From assembly GCF_006782915.1 (NCBI RefSeq), contig NZ_VCNP01000056.1, forward strand, positions 744,001 to 808,000: a stretch of 64,000 nt of DNA. The letters are read 5' to 3'. This document shows, one piece after another, positions 41,101-49,217 of the stretch (position 1 is its first letter; each line of letters opens with the position of its first letter). Both the position numbers and the translations under genes were made by a program. Source of the DNA: Streptomyces calvus (GTDB lineage: Bacteria > Actinomycetota > Actinomycetes > Streptomycetales > Streptomycetaceae). The notes below the pieces were generated by a model, which made no database searches, had not been told where the DNA came from, and was given only the letters and a program-made list of their open reading frames with translations.

Positions 41101-41457
41101 TCATGTGTCGTACGCACTCCGTCGTTCCGCCGTGTCGGGTTCCGGGCGCTCCGCCAGCTCCTTGACCCGCAGCAGCCGGGACTCCCAGGAGCGGCCGATC
41201 CGGTCGAGTTCGCGGGCCAGCGCGCCGAGCCGGGCCCCGACGGCCAGGTGAACGACCTCGCGCCCACGCTGCTCGGACTCGACCAGCCCGACCTCGCGCA
41301 GCACCTCCAGGTGCTTGCCGATCGCCTGCCGGCTCACCGGCAGAACCCTGGCCAGCGCGGAGGCCGACATGGGGCCCTCACCGAGCCGGGTGAGTATCTC
41401 CCAGCGCGTCGCGTCGCCGAGCGCGGCACACACGACAGGGAGGGCCGGGGCGGTCAC
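41101..41457 (-). CDS. ArsR-family transcriptional regulator
   Basis: 118 residues from a GTG that overlaps the stop of the SRPBCC gene by four bases. The winged helix is ALGDATRWEILTRLGEGPM and SASALARVLPVSRQAIGKHLEVL, with wing EVGLVESEQRGREVVHLAV. The recognition helix (SRQAIGKHL) is of the SdpR/YdfF group that pairs with SRPBCC proteins rather than metal-sensing ArsR proteins; there is no CVC metal motif. It probably represses its own operon at the two palindromes at 41966-42019. Confidence 0.87.
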   Translation of the reverse strand: MTAPALPVVCAALGDATRWEILTRLGEGPMSASALARVLPVSRQAIGKHLEVLREVGLVESEQRGREVVHLAVGARLGALARELDRIGRSWESRLLRVKELAERPEPDTAERRSAYDT

Positions 41458-41945
41458 GCGTGCCTCTCCGGGGCCGGCGCGCTCTTCTCCACGAACTCCT
41501 TCGCGGCCGCCAGCTCGGTCAGCCAGCCCTTGTCGTTGCCCTCGCGTTCCTTCAGCCACGCGGCCGGGTCGTCGGCGAGGCTCGAGAACCCGCTCTCCAC
41601 CACCCGCAGGGTCACCCCGCCGGCGTCCCGCTCGTCGATCCAGAACTCCACCAGGGTGGAGGGCGTCGCCTCGTCCCGGAACGGGGTGCCGATCCAGCGG
41701 AACGCCGCGTAGCGCGGTTTGTCCAGCTCCACCGTCCGGAACCGGAACTCGCCCAGCGTCGCATGGCGGACGACGGCCACGTCGCCCTCGTAGCGCAGGT
41801 CCGGCTCCGCCTCGACCGTGCCGTCGTTGATGTACCAGCCGGGCCGTACCACCAGCTCCCACACCCGGTCGGCCGGGGCGTCGATGTCGATCTGCCGGGA
41901 GATCCGGTCCAGTTCGGCGAGATCCGCTTCGGTGGCGTCGTTCAT
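41454..41945 (-). CDS. SRPBCC (START/Bet v1-like, AHSA1) domain protein
   Basis: 163 residues from ATG 41945 with AGGAGG upstream. The fold shows the start IDIDAPADRVWELVVRPGWYINDG, FRFRTVELDKPRYAAFRWIG and the long C-terminal helix ADDPAAWLKEREGNDKGWLTELAAA. These are Activator-of-Hsp90-like SRPBCC proteins with a hydrophobic pocket; most are uncharacterised. It is the first gene of an operon with arsR and perhaps DUF899. Confidence 0.85.
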   Translation of the reverse strand: MNDATEADLAELDRISRQIDIDAPADRVWELVVRPGWYINDGTVEAEPDLRYEGDVAVVRHATLGEFRFRTVELDKPRYAAFRWIGTPFRDEATPSTLVEFWIDERDAGGVTLRVVESGFSSLADDPAAWLKEREGNDKGWLTELAAAKEFVEKSAPAPERHA

Positions 41946-41965
41946 GGCTACCTCCTCGAGAACAA

Positions 41966-42019
41966 TGTGCAATTGAACGGTTGCACACATTTTAGCCAGG
42001 TGCAACCCCAGGGTTGCAC
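41966..42019. promoter_or_regulatory. Two palindromic ArsR operators
   Basis: Site 1 is TGTGCAA at 41966-41972 with TTGCACA at 41981-41987. Site 2 is GTGCAACCC at 42000-42008 with GGGTTGCAC at 42011-42019, perfect. Both share the half-site GTGCAA. They lie 20 to 75 bases before the SRPBCC start and so cover its promoter. Confidence 0.7.
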
Positions 42020-42152
42020 TTGCTGGCGGCCCTCGACGGGTGGCGGGTGCCGACAGCGCACCCGCACGGCTCTTTCGGCCGACGCGCGCCGTCCGCCGTC
42101 GAACGTCTATCGCGCATCGACGCGTCGGTGTACGGTCTCGGGCCGATGGGTT

Positions 42153-42166
42153 TGGGAGCGCTCCCA
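42153..42166. promoter_or_regulatory. CebR operator upstream of the GH5 cellulase
   Basis: The perfect 14-bp palindrome TGGGAGCGCTCCCA, the known binding site of the cellobiose-responsive LacI-type repressor CebR in Streptomyces. It is 35 bases before the TTG start, overlapping the promoter. Confidence 0.92.
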
Positions 42167-42201
42167 TCATGCTGTGCTCGCATCGCACGAGGAGGAACGC
42201 T

Positions 42202-43572
42202 TTGAGACGCTTGATGGCTTTACTGGCAACCTGTGCGACGGTCCTGGGCCTCACGGCCCTGGCCGGCCCGCAGGCCGCGGCCGCCGCCGGCTGCAAGGTC
42301 GACTACACGGTCACGAATCAGTGGCAGGGCGGGTTCCAGGCCGCGGTGAAGATCACCAACCTGGGTGACACGGTCACCGGCTGGAAGCTCGGGTTCGCCA
42401 TGCCGGACGCCGGGCAGAAGCTCGTCCAGGGCTGGAACGCCACCTGGTCGCAGTCCGGCTCGGCGGTCACCGCCGTCGGCGCCGACTGGAACCGCACGCT
42501 GGCCACCGGCGCGACGGCCGACGTCGGATTCACCGGCACCTTCACGGGCGCCAACCCGAAACCCACCGCGTTCACGCTCAACGGCGTCGCCTGCACGGGC
42601 TCCACCGAGGAGCCCCCGCCCACCCCGGGCGACGGCACACCCGTGGACGTCAACGGACAGCTCCACGTCTGCGGCGTCCACCTGTGCAACCAGTACGACC
42701 GCCCCATCCAGCTGCGCGGCATGAGCACGCACGGCATCCAGTGGTTCAGCAAGTGCTACAACAACGCGTCCCTGGACGCGCTGGCGAAGGACTGGAAGTC
42801 GGACCTGTTCCGCATCGCCATGTACGTGCAGGAGGACGGCTACGAGACCGACCCGGCCGGCTTCACCGGCCGCGTGAACAGCCTCGTCGACATGGCCGAG
42901 TCCCGCGGCATGTACGCGGTGATCGACTTCCACACGCTGACGCCGGGCGACCCGAACTACAACCTCGACCGCGCCAAGACGTTCTTCGCGTCCGTCGCCG
43001 CCCGCAACGCCGACAAGAAGAACGTCATCTACGAGATCGCCAACGAGCCCAACGGCGTGAGCTGGGCGGCCGTCAAGAGCTACGCCGAGCAGGTCATACC
43101 GGTGATCCGGGCCGCCGACCCGGACGCCGTGATCATCGTCGGCACCCGCGGCTGGTCCTCGCTCGGAGTCTCGGACGGCTCCAACGAGAGCGAGGTGATC
43201 GACAACCCGGTCAACGCCACCAACATCATGTACGCGTTCCACTTCTACGCCGCGAGCCACAAGGACAACTACCGCGCCGCGGTGAGCCGAGCAGCCACGC
43301 AACTGCCGCTTTTCGTCTCCGAGTTCGGCACGGTGACCGCCACCGGCGGCGGGGCGGTGGACCGGGCGAGCAGCACGGCCTGGCTGGATCTGCTCGACCA
43401 GCTGAAGATCAGCTACGCGAACTGGACCTACTCCGACGCCAATGAGGGCAGCGCCGCGTTCAAGCCCGGCACCTGCAACGGCGGCGACTACAGCGGCAGC
43501 GGCGTGCTGACCGAGTCCGGCGCCCTGCTCAAGAGCCGGATCAGCACCGCCGACAACTTCCCGACCAGCTGA
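42202..43572 (+). CDS. Secreted endoglucanase, CBM2 plus GH5
   Basis: 456 residues from a TTG start preceded by AGGAGG with six-base spacing. The signal peptide ends near PQAAAAA. Residues 35-130 are a CBM2 cellulose-binding module (CKVDYTVTNQWQGGFQAAV to GVACTG with surface Trp residues). A short proline linker follows, then a GH5 catalytic domain from about 150: LRGMSTHGIQWF, the acid/base glutamate in NVIYEIANEPNGVSW, and the nucleophile glutamate in LPLFVSEFGTVTA. It cuts internal beta-1,4 bonds in cellulose outside the cell. A CebR box overlaps its promoter. Confidence 0.93.
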   Translation: MRRLMALLATCATVLGLTALAGPQAAAAAGCKVDYTVTNQWQGGFQAAVKITNLGDTVTGWKLGFAMPDAGQKLVQGWNATWSQSGSAVTAVGADWNRTLATGATADVGFTGTFTGANPKPTAFTLNGVACTGSTEEPPPTPGDGTPVDVNGQLHVCGVHLCNQYDRPIQLRGMSTHGIQWFSKCYNNASLDALAKDWKSDLFRIAMYVQEDGYETDPAGFTGRVNSLVDMAESRGMYAVIDFHTLTPGDPNYNLDRAKTFFASVAARNADKKNVIYEIANEPNGVSWAAVKSYAEQVIPVIRAADPDAVIIVGTRGWSSLGVSDGSNESEVIDNPVNATNIMYAFHFYAASHKDNYRAAVSRAATQLPLFVSEFGTVTATGGGAVDRASSTAWLDLLDQLKISYANWTYSDANEGSAAFKPGTCNGGDYSGSGVLTESGALLKSRISTADNFPTS

Positions 43573-43617
43573 CCCCGACGGGGGCGCCGGCCGGTCCGGC
43601 GCCCCCGCACCCACAGT

Positions 43618-43631
43618 TGGGAGCGCTCCCA
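43618..43631. promoter_or_regulatory. CebR operator upstream of the CBM2 protein gene
   Basis: Second perfect copy of TGGGAGCGCTCCCA, extended by one more matching base on each side, 43 bases before the ATG of the next CBM2 gene. Confidence 0.92.
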
Positions 43632-43673
43632 ACCTTTCTCGCCACTCGCCACCCCCCTACCCAGGAGGCACAC

Positions 43674-44843
43674 ATGCGTGTCCCCGCCCCACGATTACTG
43701 CGCCGGCCCTGGACTGCGCTCCTCACCGTTGTCGCGCTGTCGGCGGCCGCCTTCACGGCGACGCCCGCACGCGGTGCGGAGACCGGCTGCCGGGTCGACT
43801 ACACCGTGAACAAGTGGGCCGACGGTTACACCGCCCAGATCAAGGTCACCAATCTCGGTCCGGCACTGGACGGTTGGCGTCTGACGTGGACGTACACCGG
43901 TGACCAACAGGTGACTTCGGCGTGGAACGCGACCGTCACCCAGACGGGCAGGTCCGTCGTCGCCACCAGCACGAACTGGAACGGCGCGCTGGACACCTCA
44001 GGCACCGCCGAGTTCGGCCTGCAGGGAACCTGGCGTTCGGCCGACCCCGCACCCAGTGACTTCGCACTCAACGGCGTGCAGTGCGGCGGCGACTCCACCC
44101 CGCCCCCGACCACACCCCCCACCACCCCGCCCCCGACGACCCCACCGTCCGGCGCGGACTGCGACGGCGCCGTGATCTGCTCGGACTTCGAGGACCAGAC
44201 CGGTCCCGCCCCGTCCGGCGACTGGCGTTTCACCGCACCCGACTGCCAGGGCACCGGCACGGCCGCCGTGGACACCGCGGTCGCGCACAGCGGCACCAGG
44301 TCGCTGCGGGTCGACGGCCGGGCCGGCTACTGCAACCACGCCTTCGTCGCCTCCACCGCGGACCTGTCCTCGGTCGGCCCGGTCATGCACGTACGCATGT
44401 GGGTGCGCCACACCACCGCGCTGCCCGCCGCCCACGTCACCTTCGTCTCCCTGCCCGACGCCTCCCAGGGCGGGCGGAGCCTGCGCGTCGGAGGCCAGAA
44501 CGGTGCCCTGCAGTGGAACCGGGAGAGCGACGACGCCACGCTGCCGGCGCAGAGCCCGGCCGGCGTGGCGCTGAGCAGGCCGCTGCCGACGGGCAGTTGG
44601 CAGTGCCTGCGGTTCGCCGTCGACACGACGGCCCCCGGCCTCGACACGTGGCTCGGCGACGAGCAGGTCCCGGGCCTGCACGCCGACGGTGTCCCCACAC
44701 AGGACATCGACCAGCAGTGGCTCACCCGCACCACCCCGCCCAGGCCCACCGCCCTGCGCCTGGGCTGGGAGAGCTACGGGACGGGCGACGACACCCTGTG
44801 GTTCGACGACGTGGCAGTCGGCTCCGCCCCCATCGACTGCTGA
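43674..44843 (+). CDS. Secreted CBM2 protein with an uncharacterised C-terminal domain
   Basis: 389 residues; ATG with AGGAGG upstream. The signal peptide ends near PARGAE. A CBM2 module covers residues 40-140 (CRVDYTVNKWADGYTAQI to GVQCGG), followed by a Pro/Thr linker (PPTTPPTTPPPTTPP). The last 220 residues (from ICSDFEDQTGPAPSGDW) look like a beta-sandwich of the concanavalin type; four cysteines are present. I do not recognise a glycoside hydrolase, esterase or LPMO signature there. Control by the CebR box points to a role in cellulose breakdown, possibly a lyase, hydrolase or binding protein. Confidence 0.82.
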   Translation: MRVPAPRLLRRPWTALLTVVALSAAAFTATPARGAETGCRVDYTVNKWADGYTAQIKVTNLGPALDGWRLTWTYTGDQQVTSAWNATVTQTGRSVVATSTNWNGALDTSGTAEFGLQGTWRSADPAPSDFALNGVQCGGDSTPPPTTPPTTPPPTTPPSGADCDGAVICSDFEDQTGPAPSGDWRFTAPDCQGTGTAAVDTAVAHSGTRSLRVDGRAGYCNHAFVASTADLSSVGPVMHVRMWVRHTTALPAAHVTFVSLPDASQGGRSLRVGGQNGALQWNRESDDATLPAQSPAGVALSRPLPTGSWQCLRFAVDTTAPGLDTWLGDEQVPGLHADGVPTQDIDQQWLTRTTPPRPTALRLGWESYGTGDDTLWFDDVAVGSAPIDC

Positions 44844-45275
44844 CAGTCCACCACCCCGCACGCCCGACGTCCGCCTCGGCGTCCCGACCGGAACACGGCC
44901 GGAACGCCGGGGCGCACAGCGGCCGATTCCGCCACTGTGCCGCCGGCCTGGATGACGTACTCCTGACGTACTCCTGCGGCTGTGCCCGGCACGGCTCCTG
45001 CTCGACGCCGGCCGGTCCGGTGAGACCGTCGCCGAGGCGGCCGTGGACCTTCAGCACCCGCCGGACGACGCCAGGGCCCCTTCGCACGACGAGCGGCATC
45101 CTGGTCGGGACGGGCGGCTTACCGTCTGCTGGCGGCCCGACGGCCCGGCTTCACCTCGGGTGCCGGGTGAAGAACCGGGCCGCGGCGTCCCCCGCGAACG
45201 GCGGGACGCCGGTGCCCACCACGGCGGCCGAGACGCGACGCGGCTCGACCAAGGGCCCGGTCCGTTTGCGATCAC
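44844..45275. other. Intergenic region, no gene seen
   Basis: About 430 bases between the CBM2 gene and the terminator of the convergent GH62 gene. Long frames here do not match any family. It may contain the 3' untranslated part of the CBM2 transcript. Confidence 0.5.
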
Positions 45276-45314
45276 GGTGTGGCGGGCCCGGCCTTCCGCC
45301 GGGCCCGCCACACC
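45276..45314. terminator. Strong hairpin terminator between CBM2 and GH62 genes
   Basis: A perfect 16-bp stem, GGTGTGGCGGGCCCGG at 45276-45291 and its complement at 45299-45314, with a seven-base loop. It lies 35 bases beyond the end of the GH62 gene and can serve transcription from both sides. Confidence 0.85.
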
Positions 45315-45348
45315 GGCTCCCCCTCGGAGCCGGCCCCGTCGCCTGCCG

Positions 45349-46815
45349 TCAGCGCTGCAGGGTCAGCAGACCCGGGCGGTAGGGCAGGAGACCGTAGTCG
45401 CCACCGGAGTTGGGACTGCGTCCCTGGTAGAGCAACTGCAGATGGCAGGGATCGACGGTCATGGTCTGATCGGGGCCGGTGCGGAGCAGTTCGCCGTGAC
45501 TGATGTCGTTGGTCCAGGTGGCGCCGCTGTTGACCTTGCCGGCGAAGGGATTGCTCTCGGTCGCCGCCTGAGGCGTCCAGGAGCCGTTCAGACTGGTGGC
45601 CGTGAACGAGCGGAAGTAGCGGCCCTGCGAGCCGATGGCCTCAACGATCATGAGGTAGCGGTTCTGGCCCTGCAGCTTGTAGACCTGCGGGGCCTCGAAC
45701 AGGTTGTTCGTCGTGTCGCTCATGATGACTGTCGAGGTGGAGCCGAAGCTGCCCGGGAAGTTCCCGATCGGCATGCTCGTCCGGTAGATCTTGCCGTTGT
45801 CGCCGGCGAAGAACAGGTACATGTTCGTGCCGTCACCGATGAGCGCCTGGTCGATGGGGCCCGTGCCGGAGCCGGAGATGCTCCCGGAGAAGAGCACCTG
45901 CTCGGACGACCAGCCGTTCGGGTTGGTGGGGTCGCTCGACGTCCGGTAGGAGAAGGCGGTCCCGCCCCACTGGTAGGCGAGCACCCAGATGTTCTTCGGC
46001 GCGAAGTAGAAGAGCGTGGGGGCGACGGTCGCTTGGGACATCGCGTTCTGGCCGGCCGAGGCCATCTCCGACCAGGTGGTGAACAGGCCGAAGTTCATCG
46101 AACCCCACCTCGTCCCCGTGTCGTGCGTGGTCGCGTAGACGAGTTGCCTGCCGTTGTACGGGGCGACGGTGAAGTCCTTGAGCGAGACCCACCCCTGCTT
46201 CGGCTGCGCCAGCGCACCCGTGGATGTCCAGCGGTAGGCCGACGGAAGGTCGCACGAGCCGGGGGTGTCGGCGCCGACTTCGACGAGCCGCCACTGCTGG
46301 TTGGCGCCGCTCCAGTCGTCGTACTGGACGATGTTCGCGTTGTCGGCGGTGGAGGCGCCCTGCACTTCGAGGGCCTTGTTGCTGTGGCGCGAAATGAGCC
46401 TCACGTAGCCGTCGGAACTGTCGGCCAGCCGCCACTGCTGGTTGGCGGCGTTCAGATCGGCCCACTGGACGATCGAGCCGCCGTTCGCGGTGGACCAGTT
46501 GTAGACGTCCAGCACCTTTCCCGAATGGCGGGACTTGATGCGGTAGTAGCCGCCTCCGGAATCGACGAACTGCCATTGCTGCTGATTCTGGTCGTTCCTG
46601 GTCCACTGGGTGATGCGGGCGCCGTCTCCGGTCGCCATGTTGTAGACGTCCAGGGCCTTGCCGCTGTTGCGGTTGACCAGCACGTACGAGGCGTTGGGGT
46701 CCACGGTCGCGGCCTCGGCGGGCTGGGCCCCGAGGAAGGTGGCCAGCAGCAGCAACGGCGCAAGGACGCCGAGTAAGCGTCTTGGACGGACGGGGGACGG
46801 GTGGCGGAACCACAT
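45349..46815 (-). CDS. Secreted alpha-L-arabinofuranosidase, CBM13 plus GH62
   Basis: 488 residues; ATG 46815 with AGGAGG seven bases upstream. The signal peptide ends at AEAA. Residues 38-175 are a ricin-type CBM13 with three QxW repeats (NQQQWQFVD, ANQQWRLAD, ANQQWRLVE). A GH62 catalytic domain follows: FTVAPYNGRQLVYATTHDTG, then MNFGLFTTWSEM, GPIDQALIGDGTNMYLFF and NNLFEAPQVYKLQGQ, with the conserved acidic residues of the five-bladed propeller. It removes arabinose side chains from arabinoxylan. It diverges from a GH10 xylanase gene, sharing the operator-rich intergenic region. Confidence 0.92.
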   Translation of the reverse strand: MWFRHPSPVRPRRLLGVLAPLLLLATFLGAQPAEAATVDPNASYVLVNRNSGKALDVYNMATGDGARITQWTRNDQNQQQWQFVDSGGGYYRIKSRHSGKVLDVYNWSTANGGSIVQWADLNAANQQWRLADSSDGYVRLISRHSNKALEVQGASTADNANIVQYDDWSGANQQWRLVEVGADTPGSCDLPSAYRWTSTGALAQPKQGWVSLKDFTVAPYNGRQLVYATTHDTGTRWGSMNFGLFTTWSEMASAGQNAMSQATVAPTLFYFAPKNIWVLAYQWGGTAFSYRTSSDPTNPNGWSSEQVLFSGSISGSGTGPIDQALIGDGTNMYLFFAGDNGKIYRTSMPIGNFPGSFGSTSTVIMSDTTNNLFEAPQVYKLQGQNRYLMIVEAIGSQGRYFRSFTATSLNGSWTPQAATESNPFAGKVNSGATWTNDISHGELLRTGPDQTMTVDPCHLQLLYQGRSPNSGGDYGLLPYRPGLLTLQR

Positions 46816-47541
46816 CAGAGGGCCTCCTGAGGAGGGCGGGGTGGGGGTGCCGCCTATGCACTGCGGAGCGGCAGCCGGGCGGGCAGATGATTCGAAAGTT
46901 TCGACGTGATCCTCGGTTCTGTGACGCCACAAGCTAGGAAGCCGGCGCCCTCCGGTCAAGGCTTGTTGCCGCCCTGTCCGTAAACAGTTCCCCATCCGGG
47001 CGTGGCAGGTCCTGGCTGGGACGGGAAAACCACAGGTGGTTCTCCACTTGTCTTGCCGGTCCATGAATCCGGCCGCCTTGATCGGGTGTCGAAAGATTCG
47101 AAGTGAAAGCGGAAACTTTTCCTTCCGCGAGGGTTGACGAGTAACCGTCAACCCTCAATCATCCTGTTTGGTTGACCGACCGCAGGACGAGATTTCGAAC
47201 CATTGTGGTCCCGTGCAGACTGTGCCGCACCGCAGAGCCGCGCACAGCTGCACGACGGATCTGTGCACCGAAGCACCCCCGCGCCACCCCGCCTTTCGTT
47301 CCGGTGAGGCCCGCACCGACGCACCCCGACCCGCCGTTCCGTCGGAGAGGTGTGCGGCGCCGCGTGACGGCCTCCCGGCTGAGCCGCGATGGAGTACCCC
47401 GTGTCCGTGCCGAAAGACCGCTGCCGCCCGGCGTACGTCACTCGGCGGCCGACCGGGCCCTTCCGAGCCGGTTGAGATCCTTCCGGGCCCCATGACCGCG
47501 GTGCCCGGTGATCCCGTCAGTTCTACCTTGGAGGCACAGCC
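46816..47541. promoter_or_regulatory. Divergent xylan-gene control region with palindromic operators
   Basis: The 726 bases between GH62 and GH10 hold two 13-bp palindromes: TCGAAAGTTTCGA at 46892-46904 and TCGAAAGATTCGA at 47089-47101, which differ at one base. These resemble the CGAA/TTCG xylanase operators bound by LacI-type regulators in streptomycetes. A third inverted repeat, GGGTTGACG at 47131-47139 with CGTCAACCC at 47146-47154, is adjacent. No gene was seen between 47155 and 47541. Confidence 0.7.
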
Positions 47542-48972
47542 ATGGGCTCTTATGCCCTGCCCAGACCCGATGTCCGGCGGAAGATCCGCGTTCTGCTGTT
47601 GACGCTGGTGACCGGCGTCCTCGGCGTGGTGGCCGCGCTGGTCGCGCCGCCGTCCGCCCAGGCCGCCGAGAGCACGCTCGGCGCCGCCGCGGCACAGAGC
47701 GGCCGCTACTTCGGCGTCGCCATTGCCGGGAACAGGCTGAGCGACTCGACGTACGCGACGATCGCGGCCCGTGAGTTCAACTCGGTGACGGCCGAGAACG
47801 AGATGAAGATCGACGCCACCGAACCGCAGCGGGGCCAGTTCAACTTCTCCGCCGCCGACCGCGTCTACAACTGGGCGGTACAGAACGGCAAGGAGGTGCG
47901 CGGCCACACCCTGGCCTGGCACTCCCAGCAGCCCGGCTGGATGCAGAGCCTCAGCGGCAGCGCGCTGCGCCAGGCCATGATCGACCACATCAACGGCGTG
48001 ATGGGCCACTACAAGGGCAAGATCGCGCAGTGGGACGTCGTCAACGAGGCCTTCGCCGACGGAAGTTCGGGAGCACGGCGCGACTCCAACCTGCAGCGCA
48101 CCGGCAACGACTGGATCGAGGTCGCCTTCCGCACCGCGCGCGCCGCCGACCCGTCCGCCAAGCTCTGCTACAACGACTACAACGTCGAGGACTGGACCTG
48201 GGCCAAGACCCAGGCCATGTACGCCATGGTGAAGGACTTCAAGCAGCGCGGCGTGCCGATCGACTGCGTCGGCTTCCAGTCGCACTTCAACAGCGGCAGC
48301 CCCTACAACAGCAACTTCCGCACCACCCTGCAGAACTTCGCCGCGCTCGGCGTCGACGTGGCCGTCACCGAACTCGACATCCAGGGCGCCCCGGCCTCGA
48401 CCTACGCCAACGTGGTCAACGACTGCCTGGCCGTCTCGCGCTGCCTCGGCGTGACCGTCTGGGGTGTGCGCGACAGCGACTCCTGGCGAGCGGAGCAGAC
48501 GCCGCTGCTGTTCTACAACGACGGCAGCAAGAAGCCCGCGTACACCGCCGTCCTCAACGCGCTCAACGGTGGCTCCACCACACCGCCCGCGGACGGCGAA
48601 ACGCTCAAGGGCGTCGGTTCGGGCCGCTGCCTGGACGTGCCCAGCAGCAGCACCACCGACGGCACCCAGGTCCAGCTGTGGGACTGCCACAACGGCACCA
48701 ACCAGCAGTGGACCCACACCGACGCCGGTGAGCTCAGGGTCTACGGCAACAAGTGCCTGGACGCCGCCGGCACCGGCAACGGCGCCAAGGTCCAGATCTA
48801 CAGCTGCTGGGGCGGCGACAACCAGAAGTGGCGCCTCAACTCCGACGGATCCATCGTCGGCGTCCAGTCCGGCCTCTGCCTCGACGCCGCCGGAAACGGC
48901 ACCGCCAACGGCACCCTGATCCAGCTCTACTCCTGCTCGGGCGGCAACAACCAACGCTGGACCCGCGCCTGA
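47542..48972 (+). CDS. xlnA: Secreted endo-1,4-beta-xylanase, GH10 plus CBM13
   Basis: 476 residues; ATG with GGAGG upstream. The signal has RRKIRVLLLTLVTG and is cleaved near SAQAAE. The GH10 domain (45-345) has FNSVTAENEMKIDATEP, the acid/base glutamate in QWDVVNEAFADGSS near residue 171, and the nucleophile glutamate in VAVTELDIQGAP near residue 278. A short Thr-rich linker precedes a C-terminal CBM13 with three QxW motifs (TNQQWTHT, NQKWRLN, NQRWTR). The layout matches the well-studied Streptomyces Xyn10A/XlnA enzymes. It is divergent from the arabinofuranosidase gene. Confidence 0.93.
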   Translation: MGSYALPRPDVRRKIRVLLLTLVTGVLGVVAALVAPPSAQAAESTLGAAAAQSGRYFGVAIAGNRLSDSTYATIAAREFNSVTAENEMKIDATEPQRGQFNFSAADRVYNWAVQNGKEVRGHTLAWHSQQPGWMQSLSGSALRQAMIDHINGVMGHYKGKIAQWDVVNEAFADGSSGARRDSNLQRTGNDWIEVAFRTARAADPSAKLCYNDYNVEDWTWAKTQAMYAMVKDFKQRGVPIDCVGFQSHFNSGSPYNSNFRTTLQNFAALGVDVAVTELDIQGAPASTYANVVNDCLAVSRCLGVTVWGVRDSDSWRAEQTPLLFYNDGSKKPAYTAVLNALNGGSTTPPADGETLKGVGSGRCLDVPSSSTTDGTQVQLWDCHNGTNQQWTHTDAGELRVYGNKCLDAAGTGNGAKVQIYSCWGGDNQKWRLNSDGSIVGVQSGLCLDAAGNGTANGTLIQLYSCSGGNNQRWTRA

Positions 48973-49000
48973 CAGGGCCTGCGCGAGAACATCGCTGAAT

Positions 49001-49038
49001 GTCGCGAGGGCCACCGCGCCGACGGCGGCCCTCGCGAC
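49001..49038. terminator. Hairpin terminator after xlnA
   Basis: 12-bp perfect stem, GTCGCGAGGGCC at 49001-49012 with GGCCCTCGCGAC at 49027-49038, 29 bases after the xylanase stop. Confidence 0.75.
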
Positions 49039-49217
49039 CGGCACGGCCCGGTAGGGCGTGACGACGGGGAGTCCTTCGACACCCGGCGACGGATGACCGG
49101 ACATGCCCGGCGACGCACGCTCCGCAAACCGCTTGACCCGAAGAAGAAACGCGAAGGGCCCCGCCGCGACCCGGACACCGGGATGCACGTGCGGAGCCGC
49201 TCACGGCGTGCGGGCCG

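Noticed and set aside
45043..46776. 577-codon plus-strand frame opposite the GH62 gene
   Set aside because: It lies fully antisense to a clear GH62 enzyme and is Arg/Gly/Val rich like other shadow frames.
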